From Erythrobacter sp. (GTDB taxonomy: Bacteria > Pseudomonadota > Alphaproteobacteria > Sphingomonadales > Sphingomonadaceae): a DNA stretch of 64,000 bases. Position numbers and translations under genes: made by a program. Below the pieces are notes generated by a model. That model saw nothing but the letters and a program-made list of their open reading frames with translations. It was not told where the DNA came from and searched no databases. Where the stretch lies: positions 37,544-101,543 of the forward strand of contig NZOF01000096.1 of the NCBI GenBank assembly GCA_002695185.1. The letters are read 5' to 3'. Of the stretch, positions 28,045-36,062 are shown one piece after another. Each line of letters begins with the position of its first letter. The stretch's first letter is position 1.

Positions 28045-29424
28045 ATGGCTATCGAACTCAAGATGCCTGCCCTGTCTCCGACTATGGAGGAAGGCACTCT
28101 CGCGAAATGGCTCAAGCAGGAGGGCGACGAGATCGTCGCCGGCGATATCATTGCCGAAATCGAAACCGATAAGGCGACGATGGAATTCGAAGCTGTCGAC
28201 GAAGGCACGCTAGGTAAAATCCTGGTCGCCGAAGGCACGGAGAACGTTGCCGTCGGAACGGTGATCGCCATGCTCGCTGCTGAAGGTGAAGATGTCTCCA
28301 ATGTCGCGGCGTCGGCCTCCGAAACCCATGACGTACCCGGCGAAGGCAAGGATGTGGGACGTGATCCGTCGGAAGCAGAGATTACGAAGCCAGCGAAGAA
28401 GGCTGGCGTGAAAGATCCGGAGGTTCCGCACGGGACCAATATGGCAACCGTGACAGTGCGCGAAGCACTGCGCGACGCGATGGCTGAAGAAATGCGCCGC
28501 GACGAACGCGTGTTCGTCATGGGTGAGGAAGTTGCTCAATATCAGGGGGCATACAAGGTCACTCAGGGCCTGCTCGATGAATTCGGCCCCAAGCGCGTGA
28601 TCGATACGCCAATCACCGAGTATGGCTTTGCCGGCATCGGGACAGGTGCCGCGATGGGGGGATTGCGCCCGGTCGTGGAATTCATGACTTTCAACTTCGC
28701 CATGCAGGCGATCGATCACATCATCAATTCGGCCGCCAAGACCAACTACATGTCGGGCGGCCAGATGCGCTGTCCGGTCGTGTTCCGCGGCCCTAACGCA
28801 GCTGCAAGTCGTGTGGGCGCCCAACACAGCCAGAACTATGGTCCCTGGTACGCCAGCGTCCCTGGGCTGATCGTAATCGCTCCCTATGACGCTTCGGACG
28901 CCAAGGGCTTGCTGAAAGCTGCAATCCGCTGCGAAGATCCCGTCGTCTTCCTGGAAAACGAACTGGTCTATGGTCGCAGCTTCGAACTACCGGAACTGGA
29001 TGACCACGTTCTTCCGATCGGTAAGGCGCGGATCGTGCGGGAAGGGGCGGACGTAACCATCGTTTCCTACTCCATTGCTGTTGGCTTGGCCCTCGAAGCT
29101 GCGGAGCAATTGGCAGAAGAGGGTATCGACGCCGAGGTTATCGACCTGCGTACCCTCCGCCCGCTCGACAAAGATACGGTGCTCGAAAGCCTCAAGAAGA
29201 CCAACCGCCTGATCATCGCCGAGGAAGGCTGGCCGACCTGCTCGATAGCTTCGGAAATCGTCGCGATCTGCATGGAAGAGGGCTTCGATCACCTCGATGC
29301 ACCCGTTACGCGTGTCTGTGACGAAGACGTGCCGCTGCCCTATGCAGCGAACCTCGAAAAACTGGCGCTGATCGACACACCTAAGATCGTAAAGGCGGCA
29401 AAGAAAGTCTGCTATCGCGACTGA
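28045..29424 (+). CDS. pdhB: Pyruvate dehydrogenase E1 component, beta subunit with N-terminal lipoyl domain
   Basis: The product has 459 residues, longer than a plain E1-beta. The first 80 or so residues form a lipoyl domain with the modified Lys43 in [18 protein letters not shown] Pro/Ala/Glu-rich linker (about 85-125) precedes the transketolase-like beta domain starting at [15 protein letters not shown]. Later motifs include [23 protein letters not shown]. This fusion is known from other alphaproteobacteria. The enzyme joins PdhA; lipA at 42 kb would supply the cofactor. E2 and E3 genes are not in the window. Confidence 0.96.
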   Translation: MAIELKMPALSPTMEEGTLAKWLKQEGDEIVAGDIIAEIETDKATMEFEAVDEGTLGKILVAEGTENVAVGTVIAMLAAEGEDVSNVAASASETHDVPGEGKDVGRDPSEAEITKPAKKAGVKDPEVPHGTNMATVTVREALRDAMAEEMRRDERVFVMGEEVAQYQGAYKVTQGLLDEFGPKRVIDTPITEYGFAGIGTGAAMGGLRPVVEFMTFNFAMQAIDHIINSAAKTNYMSGGQMRCPVVFRGPNAAASRVGAQHSQNYGPWYASVPGLIVIAPYDASDAKGLLKAAIRCEDPVVFLENELVYGRSFELPELDDHVLPIGKARIVREGADVTIVSYSIAVGLALEAAEQLAEEGIDAEVIDLRTLRPLDKDTVLESLKKTNRLIIAEEGWPTCSIASEIVAICMEEGFDHLDAPVTRVCDEDVPLPYAANLEKLALIDTPKIVKAAKKVCYRD

Positions 29425-29426
29425 AT

Positions 29427-29453
29427 AAGGCGGGTGGTTTAACCATCCGCCTT
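29427..29453 (+). terminator. Hairpin just after pdhB (terminator-like, no T-run)
   Basis: AAGGCGGGTGG and CCATCCGCCTT pair over 11 positions (one G-U) around a TTTAA loop, 2 bases after the pdhB stop. What follows is AGCAAAAAATT and not a T-run, so it is not a canonical intrinsic terminator for this strand. It may protect the messenger 3' end, or terminate weakly. Confidence 0.45.
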
Positions 29454-29518
29454 AGCAAAAAATTAGCGAAACGAGCGCTACAGCCCCAACCAAATCTAGG
29501 TAATTTGGGGCGACAAGT

Positions 29519-31486
29519 ATGGCGCGCGAACATGATGGGGTGCTTCAACAGCTGCGGCAAAGCGAGGCCGGCAACGTCTTCCCCTTAACGGCGGCTGCGA
29601 TCTTTGTTCTTGCAGGCCTTGTCGGCGGGGGGGTTGACGCCTCGCGCGCATACCTTGTTGAAAACAAACTCCAGAATGCCTGTGACGCCGGTGTGCTTGC
29701 TGGTCGCAAGAATGTCAGAGGTGAAGGATTTAACGCGGAGGCCGTCGCAGCGGCAAAGTCATATTTCAATGTCAATATGACAGGTATATCGGACATTGAC
29801 ATTCCTGCCTTTGTTCCGACCTCTTCCGACAACGGCAATACTATCGAAGCAGTCGTTTCGACCAAGGTAGATACGACTCTCATGCGCGTTTTTGGCATCG
29901 ACAACATACCCATCAAAGTGAGCTGCACGGCAAGCATGTCTATGGGCAATGCGGACGTGATGATGGTCCTCGACACCACTGGCTCGATGAATCGAGACAT
30001 AAATGGAAACAATACCTGGGATAATTCCAAGAGACGGATAACCCTCCTTCGTGATGCAATGGAGAGTTTTTACGATACGGTAGCCAAATCAGCGGACGGC
30101 ACCAATGCGCGGATTCGCTATGGCTTTGTACCATACAGCTCTTCCGTCAATGTTGGGCGTCTGTTGGAACCGGATTGGATTGTGGACAGGATGAACCTGC
30201 AATCTCGTGTTCCAGAATATAATACCAAGACTGAGACAATTGTGGTCGGTTACGAACCGCCGCGATACACGACTAATTCCGGCACAAATGATCTGACCAG
30301 CGAGAACTGGAGTCGGTACAATAACTCTTGGTACGATGATGAGCCAGAGTGCAACAATGCGAAACCGAGCGATGGGGCATGGAGGAATAAAGGTAAGTCG
30401 AAAACCGAAGAGCGAACGTATATCAACTCTGCAAAACAAAGAATAACGGAAAAGAGAACTTGGCAGGAACAAGATAGAACGGTTTATCGCTGTAGAGTTG
30501 CTTATACCTACTGGTATTGGTTGGACGATAGAAAAGAAAAGCGCGAAATATTTTCTGAAGAATTAACTATTGAAGATCCGATATTCGAAGAGGTCACCAC
30601 AAAAACCTTCAAGAGGTGGCTTTATAAGGAACGTAAGCAAAGCGATGGCGACGATCTTGATGTCTCCAATTACAAGCTTTTCAACGTCACCGAGATTGAA
30701 AATGACGACGACGACGGCAGCAAAAAGCCGTATACGTGGAAAGGTTGCATAGAAGAGCGAGGAACCGCGTCCGAAGCCACGTTCAGTTTCAGCAGCCTCT
30801 TGGGGATGTCCCCTTACACTTGGGACCTGGACATCGATAAAGCCCCCGACGGTTCAGAAGAATCCAAATGGCGGCCGCTATGGCCAGAAATGGCGTATCG
30901 TCGAGGCACCTCGTCTAGCATCTATCGTCAGGACAGGGGTTACGACGGACATCCCACAGGCTCCGGTTGTCCGTCGCAAGCCAAATTACTCGATGAGCTC
31001 AGCAAAGACGAATTCATGGCCGAGGCAAACAAGCTTTCGCCCGAGGGCAGCACCTATCTAGATCTGGGGATGATTTGGGGTGGTCGCTTATTGTCGCCCA
31101 CTGGAATGTTTGCTTCTACGGTTATGGACCCACCACAAAACGGCGCGGAAGTAGCGCGTCATATCATCTTCCTAACCGATGGCGAAATGGAACCCAGTTG
31201 GAGTGGATATTCTGCCTACGGAACAGAATATTACGACAAGAGGGTTACCGACGATGGTACCTCCCAACAGAAAAGCCGTCACACCAGCCGCTTTCGTGCC
31301 GTCTGCCAAGCGGTTAGAGCCAAAGGAATTCGCATATGGGTTATTGCTTTTGGGTCTGACCTAAGCGCCGATCTCCAAGCCTGCGCGTCTCCGCAAAGTT
31401 CTTTCGATGCCAAGAATTCGGAAGGCTTGAAGGAGGCTTTTCAAGATATTGCGAAGAACGTGGGCGAACTACGCATCACTATGTGA
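29519..31486 (+). CDS. TadG-like pilus-assembly protein with von Willebrand factor A domain
   Basis: The product has 655 residues. The N-terminus has a TadE/TadG-type membrane anchor (EAGNVFPLTAAAIFVLAGLVGGG, then VDASRAYLVENKLQNACDAGVLAGRKN). A vWA domain starts near residue 145 with the MIDAS-like Asp152 in VLDTTGSMN; its later Asp (FLTDGE, residue 554) comes only 400 residues on. The long insert between them is rich in Trp, Tyr and charged residues and includes YTWKGCIEER, which I associate with sphingomonad members. GGGG lies 8 bases before the ATG. Base composition is clearly AT-richer than in neighbouring genes. No tad ATPase or secretin gene is nearby. Confidence 0.85.
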   Translation: MAREHDGVLQQLRQSEAGNVFPLTAAAIFVLAGLVGGGVDASRAYLVENKLQNACDAGVLAGRKNVRGEGFNAEAVAAAKSYFNVNMTGISDIDIPAFVPTSSDNGNTIEAVVSTKVDTTLMRVFGIDNIPIKVSCTASMSMGNADVMMVLDTTGSMNRDINGNNTWDNSKRRITLLRDAMESFYDTVAKSADGTNARIRYGFVPYSSSVNVGRLLEPDWIVDRMNLQSRVPEYNTKTETIVVGYEPPRYTTNSGTNDLTSENWSRYNNSWYDDEPECNNAKPSDGAWRNKGKSKTEERTYINSAKQRITEKRTWQEQDRTVYRCRVAYTYWYWLDDRKEKREIFSEELTIEDPIFEEVTTKTFKRWLYKERKQSDGDDLDVSNYKLFNVTEIENDDDDGSKKPYTWKGCIEERGTASEATFSFSSLLGMSPYTWDLDIDKAPDGSEESKWRPLWPEMAYRRGTSSSIYRQDRGYDGHPTGSGCPSQAKLLDELSKDEFMAEANKLSPEGSTYLDLGMIWGGRLLSPTGMFASTVMDPPQNGAEVARHIIFLTDGEMEPSWSGYSAYGTEYYDKRVTDDGTSQQKSRHTSRFRAVCQAVRAKGIRIWVIAFGSDLSADLQACASPQSSFDAKNSEGLKEAFQDIAKNVGELRITM

Positions 31487-31502
31487 TTTGGGAGATGAAA
31501 CG

Positions 31503-32099
31503 ATGAAAGCAGATGTTCAGCGACTTCCCAATTTACAGGGCAACGAAAGTGGCAGTGCCCTTATGGAGTTCGGCTTGGTCGCCACGGTTTTCGTTACGAT
31601 GATGTTGGGCGTAATGGATATTGGTCAGGCTGCATATACCCAAGCGGTCCTGAATGGCGCAGCTCAAGAGGTTGCCCGGGCAGCTTCTCTGGAAACCCGA
31701 GATGTCCCAGCTTCCGATGCAGAGTTGGAAAAACTCGTTCAAAAAGTTGCTCCGAACGCGAAGGTTACACCAAAACGGGTTAGCTATTTTGACTTTGCAG
31801 ACATCAACCGTGCTGAGAAATGGAATGATAAAAATGGCGACGGTCTCTGCAACAACGACGAAAATTTCGTTGACGAGAACGGCAATGGTCAATGGGATGA
31901 GGACATCGGTGTAGAGGAAAACGGCGGTGCTGGAGACGTAGTAGTCTACACAGTCTCGGTGGAATATGAGCCGCTGTTTGCAATTCCATTTTATGATGAT
32001 GCCGATGCGAAAAGAACGCTTTCGACTACGTTCGTGAAGAAAAACCAGCCTTTCGAACGCCAGGAAGGATACGCAAGTGACGCAGGCGTTTGCAGCTGA
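31503..32099 (+). CDS. TadE-family pseudopilin-like protein with calcium-loop motifs
   Basis: The product has 198 residues. The pseudopilin-like N-terminus has SGSALMEFGLVATVFVTMMLG with the key Glu22 before a hydrophobic helix. The periplasmic part carries two loops resembling EF-hand or dockerin sites: DKNGDGLCNNDE (residues 109-120) and DENGNGQWDEDI (from residue 124). Calcium binding is inferred and unusual for TadE. The ATG at 31503 has GGGAGATG upstream; the longer frame from 31449 overlaps the previous gene. It lies 16 bases after the TadG-like gene. Confidence 0.82.
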   Translation: MKADVQRLPNLQGNESGSALMEFGLVATVFVTMMLGVMDIGQAAYTQAVLNGAAQEVARAASLETRDVPASDAELEKLVQKVAPNAKVTPKRVSYFDFADINRAEKWNDKNGDGLCNNDENFVDENGNGQWDEDIGVEENGGAGDVVVYTVSVEYEPLFAIPFYDDADAKRTLSTTFVKKNQPFERQEGYASDAGVCS

Positions 32100-32111
32100 A
32101 TGGAGCAGTCA

Positions 32112-32786
32112 ATGGCTTTACGAACAATCTCAAAAAAAATGCGCTTCTGTTTAGCACGTCTGAGAAGTAACACTTCCGGGGTCGCACTTACAGAATTCGC
32201 GGTTGTTGCTCCCGTTTTTCTGACGTTAGGCCTTGCGGGTTTCGAACTTGCGCAGATGGCATCGACCAAGATGAAGGTCAGTCAACTTGCCCTTTCCGTG
32301 GCTGACAATGCGTCGCGATTGGGGCAGACCGACAACAATGCCGTAAGTCCCACGGTCAACGAAAGTGACGTTGCAGCAGTGCTTTTTGGTGCCGAAGAGC
32401 AAGGTAAGTCGATAGGTTTTAAAGAAAATGGTCGCGTTATTCTGAGCAGTCTAGAACGGGACCCTGACTCAGGCCGACAATTTATACACTGGCAACGGTG
32501 TTTCGGAGATAAGGAAGCCGAAAGCGCCTACGGCAATGATACCGACAAGAATGGCCTCGATGGTGATGAATTGACGGGTATGGGACGAGAGTTTGAAGTG
32601 ACTGCCCCTCCGGGTGAGGCAGTCATGTTCGTGGAAGTTTATTACGATTATCCAGCTGTTTTCTCGCAAGCCTATCTTCCGGAAGTCAAATTTCGTGAGG
32701 AGGCAGCTTTCATCATCCGCGACGACCGTGATCTCAACTCTCCAGCCGCTAAAGGCTTAAGTGGAGCGCTCGATAACGAATGCTGA
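32112..32786 (+). CDS. Second TadE-family pseudopilin-like protein
   Basis: The product has 224 residues. The N-terminal helix TSGVALTEFAVVAPVFLTLGLAGFELA has the Glu position typical of TadE/TadG proteins. A later region contains RCFGDKEAESAYGNDTDKNGLDGDE, whose Asp/Asn-rich part resembles a calcium loop. The end (GEAVMFVEVYYDYPAVF) is typical of this family. I chose the ATG at 32112 because GGAG stands 7 bases before it; an ATG at 32100 directly abuts the preceding stop. It is the third gene of a compact triad. Confidence 0.82.
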   Translation: MALRTISKKMRFCLARLRSNTSGVALTEFAVVAPVFLTLGLAGFELAQMASTKMKVSQLALSVADNASRLGQTDNNAVSPTVNESDVAAVLFGAEEQGKSIGFKENGRVILSSLERDPDSGRQFIHWQRCFGDKEAESAYGNDTDKNGLDGDELTGMGREFEVTAPPGEAVMFVEVYYDYPAVFSQAYLPEVKFREEAAFIIRDDRDLNSPAAKGLSGALDNEC

Positions 32787-32848
32787 TGACGTAGGTTTCT
32801 AACTTCAGTTATGTAGCGTATAGCCCGGCGTCGAAAGTCGGTATTCGT

Positions 32849-33478
32849 ATGGTCGAGCTTACAGAAGTTACTCGGGTAGCACTTGCAAGTGCCGCCAAAC
32901 ATCGTTCCTTATTTCGTGCAACCTTTGGCTTGGATACTCTTCTCGGAAGGGTGGTGCTCGGATCCAATGAACCTATCGTTTCTCAAATCCGCCTAGCTTG
33001 GTGGAGAGATAAGCTTCAGGCTTTATCAGCGGGAGCCCTAGATCGAGACCCACTGGCGGCCTTGATCCAATCTTCGTGGGGAAAGGATACAAGCTCTCTT
33101 ATCAACTTAATCGATGGTTGGGAGAGCGTCCTTGTCGAGCCCAAACGAACGATGCTGTTCGTCAGAGCGAAAGCAGAACTTGCTCGGGCAATTGCGGAAA
33201 AGGTAGGCAGCCAATCCGACGTTGGCGGAGCAGTCTTAGACGGAAAACTTTGGGCTTATGCAGATTTGGCTAATCTTGCGGATGAAATGACTAAGGCATG
33301 GGCTCTACAAGAATGGACGAAATTGCCTCATGGCAATAAAACTAAGGCTAGGGAATTAAGACCGCTTAGAGTATTGGGTGGGTTGGCCCAAAGGTCGTTG
33401 GAAAATGGAGGGGCTCCGATGCTTGGAGATCGTATGAGCCCTTTAGTTGCATTAAGACTTGGGCTTTGGGGAAAATGA
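32849..33478 (+). CDS. Squalene/phytoene-synthase-like protein, short form
   Basis: The product has 209 residues. The segment VSQIRLAWWRDKLQAL matches the squalene/phytoene synthase fold, and the protein is helical throughout. It is much shorter than active synthases (usually 270 or more), and I find neither of the two Asp-rich (DxxxD) prenyl-diphosphate sites. It may therefore be a non-catalytic relative, of the kind seen in respiratory-complex assembly factors such as NDUFAF6, but its role is unknown. It is AT-rich like the Tad-like block before it, which ends 62 bases upstream. Confidence 0.7.
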   Translation: MVELTEVTRVALASAAKHRSLFRATFGLDTLLGRVVLGSNEPIVSQIRLAWWRDKLQALSAGALDRDPLAALIQSSWGKDTSSLINLIDGWESVLVEPKRTMLFVRAKAELARAIAEKVGSQSDVGGAVLDGKLWAYADLANLADEMTKAWALQEWTKLPHGNKTKARELRPLRVLGGLAQRSLENGGAPMLGDRMSPLVALRLGLWGK

Positions 33479-33505
33479 TTAGCTGAACGTAGCCGATCGC
33501 AGGGG

Positions 33506-33970
33506 GTGAGGGTGAAAGGCTTTATCACAGGAACGCTGCTGACGTTGATGCTGTTAGGCGTCGGCCTTTTCTGGTGGCAAGGCAAAGCTCAGGTTGAAGA
33601 CGCTGCACCGCCGATCACGCCATTGCCGATAAACACAGAGTCTGCAGTCCTCCCTCTTTCTGATCCAGGCGATCTCAAAGGTCCCGCGCCTCCTGAGGCA
33701 ACTGAGCTTTCAAAAGAACAGCGTCGCTTTTTCCGCTATGATCGCAATCGTGATTGGCGCATCACGCGGAGCGAAATGCTGTCCACCAGATCGGATGGGT
33801 TCCGCAAACTCGACAAGGACGGCAATAATTTGCTGACCTTTGAAGAATGGGCTGTTGCGACAGTCGACAAATTCGAGGGCGCCGATGCGGACGGCAATCG
33901 CGAACTGTCTCCAGCAGAATTCGCCACGACCAAACCGAAGCCGGTGAAAAAGCGTAGTTGCGCTTGCTGA
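33506..33970 (+). CDS. Membrane-anchored EF-hand protein
   Basis: The product has 154 residues. One N-terminal hydrophobic segment (about residues 5-24) serves as signal or anchor, then a Pro-rich linker. Three EF-hand loops of 12 residues follow: DRNRDWRITRSE, DKDGNNLLTFEE and DADGNRELSPAE. It ends in a basic tail with Cys-Ala-Cys. It is probably periplasmic and calcium-binding. The start is GTG 33506 or GTG 33512, both behind an AGGGG site. It ends base-to-base against trmFO on the other strand. Confidence 0.85.
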   Translation: MRVKGFITGTLLTLMLLGVGLFWWQGKAQVEDAAPPITPLPINTESAVLPLSDPGDLKGPAPPEATELSKEQRRFFRYDRNRDWRITRSEMLSTRSDGFRKLDKDGNNLLTFEEWAVATVDKFEGADADGNRELSPAEFATTKPKPVKKRSCAC

Positions 33971-35338
33971 TCAGGCTGGAACAGCGTCGAGGCCCGCCAG
34001 CCACTCGCCAAATTCAGCCTTAGCCCTGGAAGTGTAAGCTTCCTTGCGCTGCTTTTTCTTTACCTCGTGAAGCGGTGGGAACAGTCCGAAATTGACGTTC
34101 ATCGGCTGAAACGTATCCGCTTCCGCATCGCCAGTAATATGCGACAACAGTGCGCCGAATGCTGAGGTGCGGGGAGGGGGAGTCCAATCACAGCCTGTAA
34201 GCTCGAAAGCTGCCATCATTCCTGCCATCAATCCTACGGCTGAACTTTCGACATACCCTTCGCATCCCGTGATCTGACCTGCGAACCGTATGTGTTCTCC
34301 GCCACGCAATCTCAGCTGACGGTCTAGAACGAGGGGTGAATTGATAAACGTATTGCGATGCAATCCACCGAGCCGTGCAAATTCAGCGTTTTCCAAACCA
34401 GGTATAGTCCTGAACAGCTCTACCTGGGCACCATATTTTAACTTCGTCTGGAATCCGACCATATTCCATAGCGTGCCGAGCTTGTTGTCCTGACGTAACT
34501 GCACGACAGCGTAGGGCCAGCGCCCCCGCGGATGCTCTTCACTGGTGTCGTAGGGATTGTCGAGACCAACGCCCTTCATGGGCCCATACCGCAGGGTTTC
34601 TACGCCGCGAGCCGCCATTACTTCGATCGGCATGCAGCCGTCGAAATATGGAGTGTCGGCCTCCCATTCCCGGAATTCCGTTTTCTCGCCTTCCATCAAT
34701 CCTTGGTGGAAGGCGAGGTATTGCTCCTGGGTCATGGGGCAATTGATATAGTCGCCTTCTTCGTTTGAAGCTTCGGTGCGCTTGTTCCAGCGGCTCTGAA
34801 TCCAGCATTTCGACATGTCGATGCTGTCACGATGGATTATCGGTGCGATGGCATCGAAAAACGCAAGCCGATCCCGCCCTGTCGCGCCCACAATACTTTC
34901 AGCTAGAGAATGGGCTGTCAGCGGCCCCGTAGCAACGATAGTTGGGCCAGTTCCTGGCAGAGTATCGATCCTTTCGCGGACGACTGTAACGTTCGGATGT
35001 TCTTCAAGGGTGCGCTGCACCTCGGCAGAAAAAACATCGCGATCGACGGCCATCGCACTTCCGGCGGGAACTCGGGCGACTTCTCCGGCGCGCATAATGA
35101 TGCTGTCCAAGCGACGCATCTCGTCATGCAGGAGTCCGACGGCATTTTTGTCGCTATCATCCGAGCGGAAACTGTTCGAGCATACGAGTTCGGCTAAACC
35201 ATCAGTTTGGTGCGCGGGCGTCATCTCACCACTTCCACGCATTTCCGAAAGACGCACCTTGAAGCCACGTCGCGCCAATTGCCAAGCCGCTTCGCTGCCC
35301 GCGAGGCCGCCGCCTATAATCTGGATGTCATGTGTCAT
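33971..35338 (-). CDS. trmFO: Methylenetetrahydrofolate-tRNA-(uracil-54-C5)-methyltransferase
   Basis: This 455-residue FAD- and folate-dependent enzyme makes ribothymidine at position 54 of the tRNA T loop. The N-terminal dinucleotide motif [19 protein letters not shown] binds [15 protein letters not shown] contains a conserved Cys, and [13 protein letters not shown] and [14 protein letters not shown] are typical. Length matches the family. This folate route replaces the SAM-dependent TrmA of enteric bacteria. Confidence 0.96.
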   Translation of the reverse strand: MTHDIQIIGGGLAGSEAAWQLARRGFKVRLSEMRGSGEMTPAHQTDGLAELVCSNSFRSDDSDKNAVGLLHDEMRRLDSIIMRAGEVARVPAGSAMAVDRDVFSAEVQRTLEEHPNVTVVRERIDTLPGTGPTIVATGPLTAHSLAESIVGATGRDRLAFFDAIAPIIHRDSIDMSKCWIQSRWNKRTEASNEEGDYINCPMTQEQYLAFHQGLMEGEKTEFREWEADTPYFDGCMPIEVMAARGVETLRYGPMKGVGLDNPYDTSEEHPRGRWPYAVVQLRQDNKLGTLWNMVGFQTKLKYGAQVELFRTIPGLENAEFARLGGLHRNTFINSPLVLDRQLRLRGGEHIRFAGQITGCEGYVESSAVGLMAGMMAAFELTGCDWTPPPRTSAFGALLSHITGDAEADTFQPMNVNFGLFPPLHEVKKKQRKEAYTSRAKAEFGEWLAGLDAVPA

Positions 35339-35393
35339 TGCGGATCAGCACCTAGTGCTTGCACCCGCCCTGTATCAAGGGAATAGACGCGCT

Positions 35394-36062
35394 ATGACAA
35401 AGCGCGCTTTGATTGACCACCGGCCATATTTGTTGCTTAGCCTACTATTCGCGATCAGCTACTATTTTGCGATGGACGGCAAAGTCGGCGGAACCTGGCT
35501 CGCGCTCTGGAAAGGGGCAGGGGTTGGCTTCCTCGCGGCTTACGCCGGTCATCGCGCGAAAGGGCAGGGTGGTACCCTGATAGCTTTGGTCATGGGGCTC
35601 GGGGCAATTGCCGATGTCGTGCTCGAGTTCAGCTTCCTCGCCGGTGGATCCGTTTTCGCGATCAGCCATTTGGTGGCAGTTTGGCTTTACCTCACAAATC
35701 GACGCAATGCCGCCAGCGCCACGCAGAAAGCAGCGGGACTGGCGTTGCTCGTGCTCACCCCGGTTATCGCTGCTATGCTCACCTATCCCCTAGAGAATTG
35801 GATTCTCGCAACGATCTATGCCCTCGTTTTGGGGGCAATGGCAGGCGCGGCATGGGTCAGCCAGTTTCCCAGATATCGCGTAGGTCTCGGAGCCGCTCTG
35901 TTCGTCATGAGCGATCTTATTATCTTTGCGCAGGAGTCCGCCCACGTTTCCCCTGCGCTTGCCGAATGGCTGGTCTGGCCGCTCTATTACAGCGGCCAGT
36001 TCCTAATCGTGACAGGTGTGGTCCAGACACTCCGACGGCGCCATACTACACGCTTTGATTAG
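35394..36062 (+). CDS. YhhN family membrane protein (lysoplasmalogenase-like)
   Basis: This 222-residue protein has about seven or eight hydrophobic segments. The family signatures are GLGAIADVVLEF (acidic residue in the membrane) and FVMSDLIIFAQE. YhhN proteins are related to human TMEM86 lysoplasmalogenases; activity in bacteria lacking plasmalogens is unclear. The start at ATG 35394 is chosen because the open frame upstream to 34815 lies entirely across trmFO. It overlaps the gyrA stop by 4 bases in convergent orientation. Confidence 0.85.
   Translation: MTKRALIDHRPYLLLSLLFAISYYFAMDGKVGGTWLALWKGAGVGFLAAYAGHRAKGQGGTLIALVMGLGAIADVVLEFSFLAGGSVFAISHLVAVWLYLTNRRNAASATQKAAGLALLVLTPVIAAMLTYPLENWILATIYALVLGAMAGAAWVSQFPRYRVGLGAALFVMSDLIIFAQESAHVSPALAEWLVWPLYYSGQFLIVTGVVQTLRRRHTTRFD

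Noticed and set aside
29427..29453. Full intrinsic terminator after pdhB
   Set aside because: The stem is good but an A-run and not a T-run follows, so I list it only as a terminator-like hairpin.
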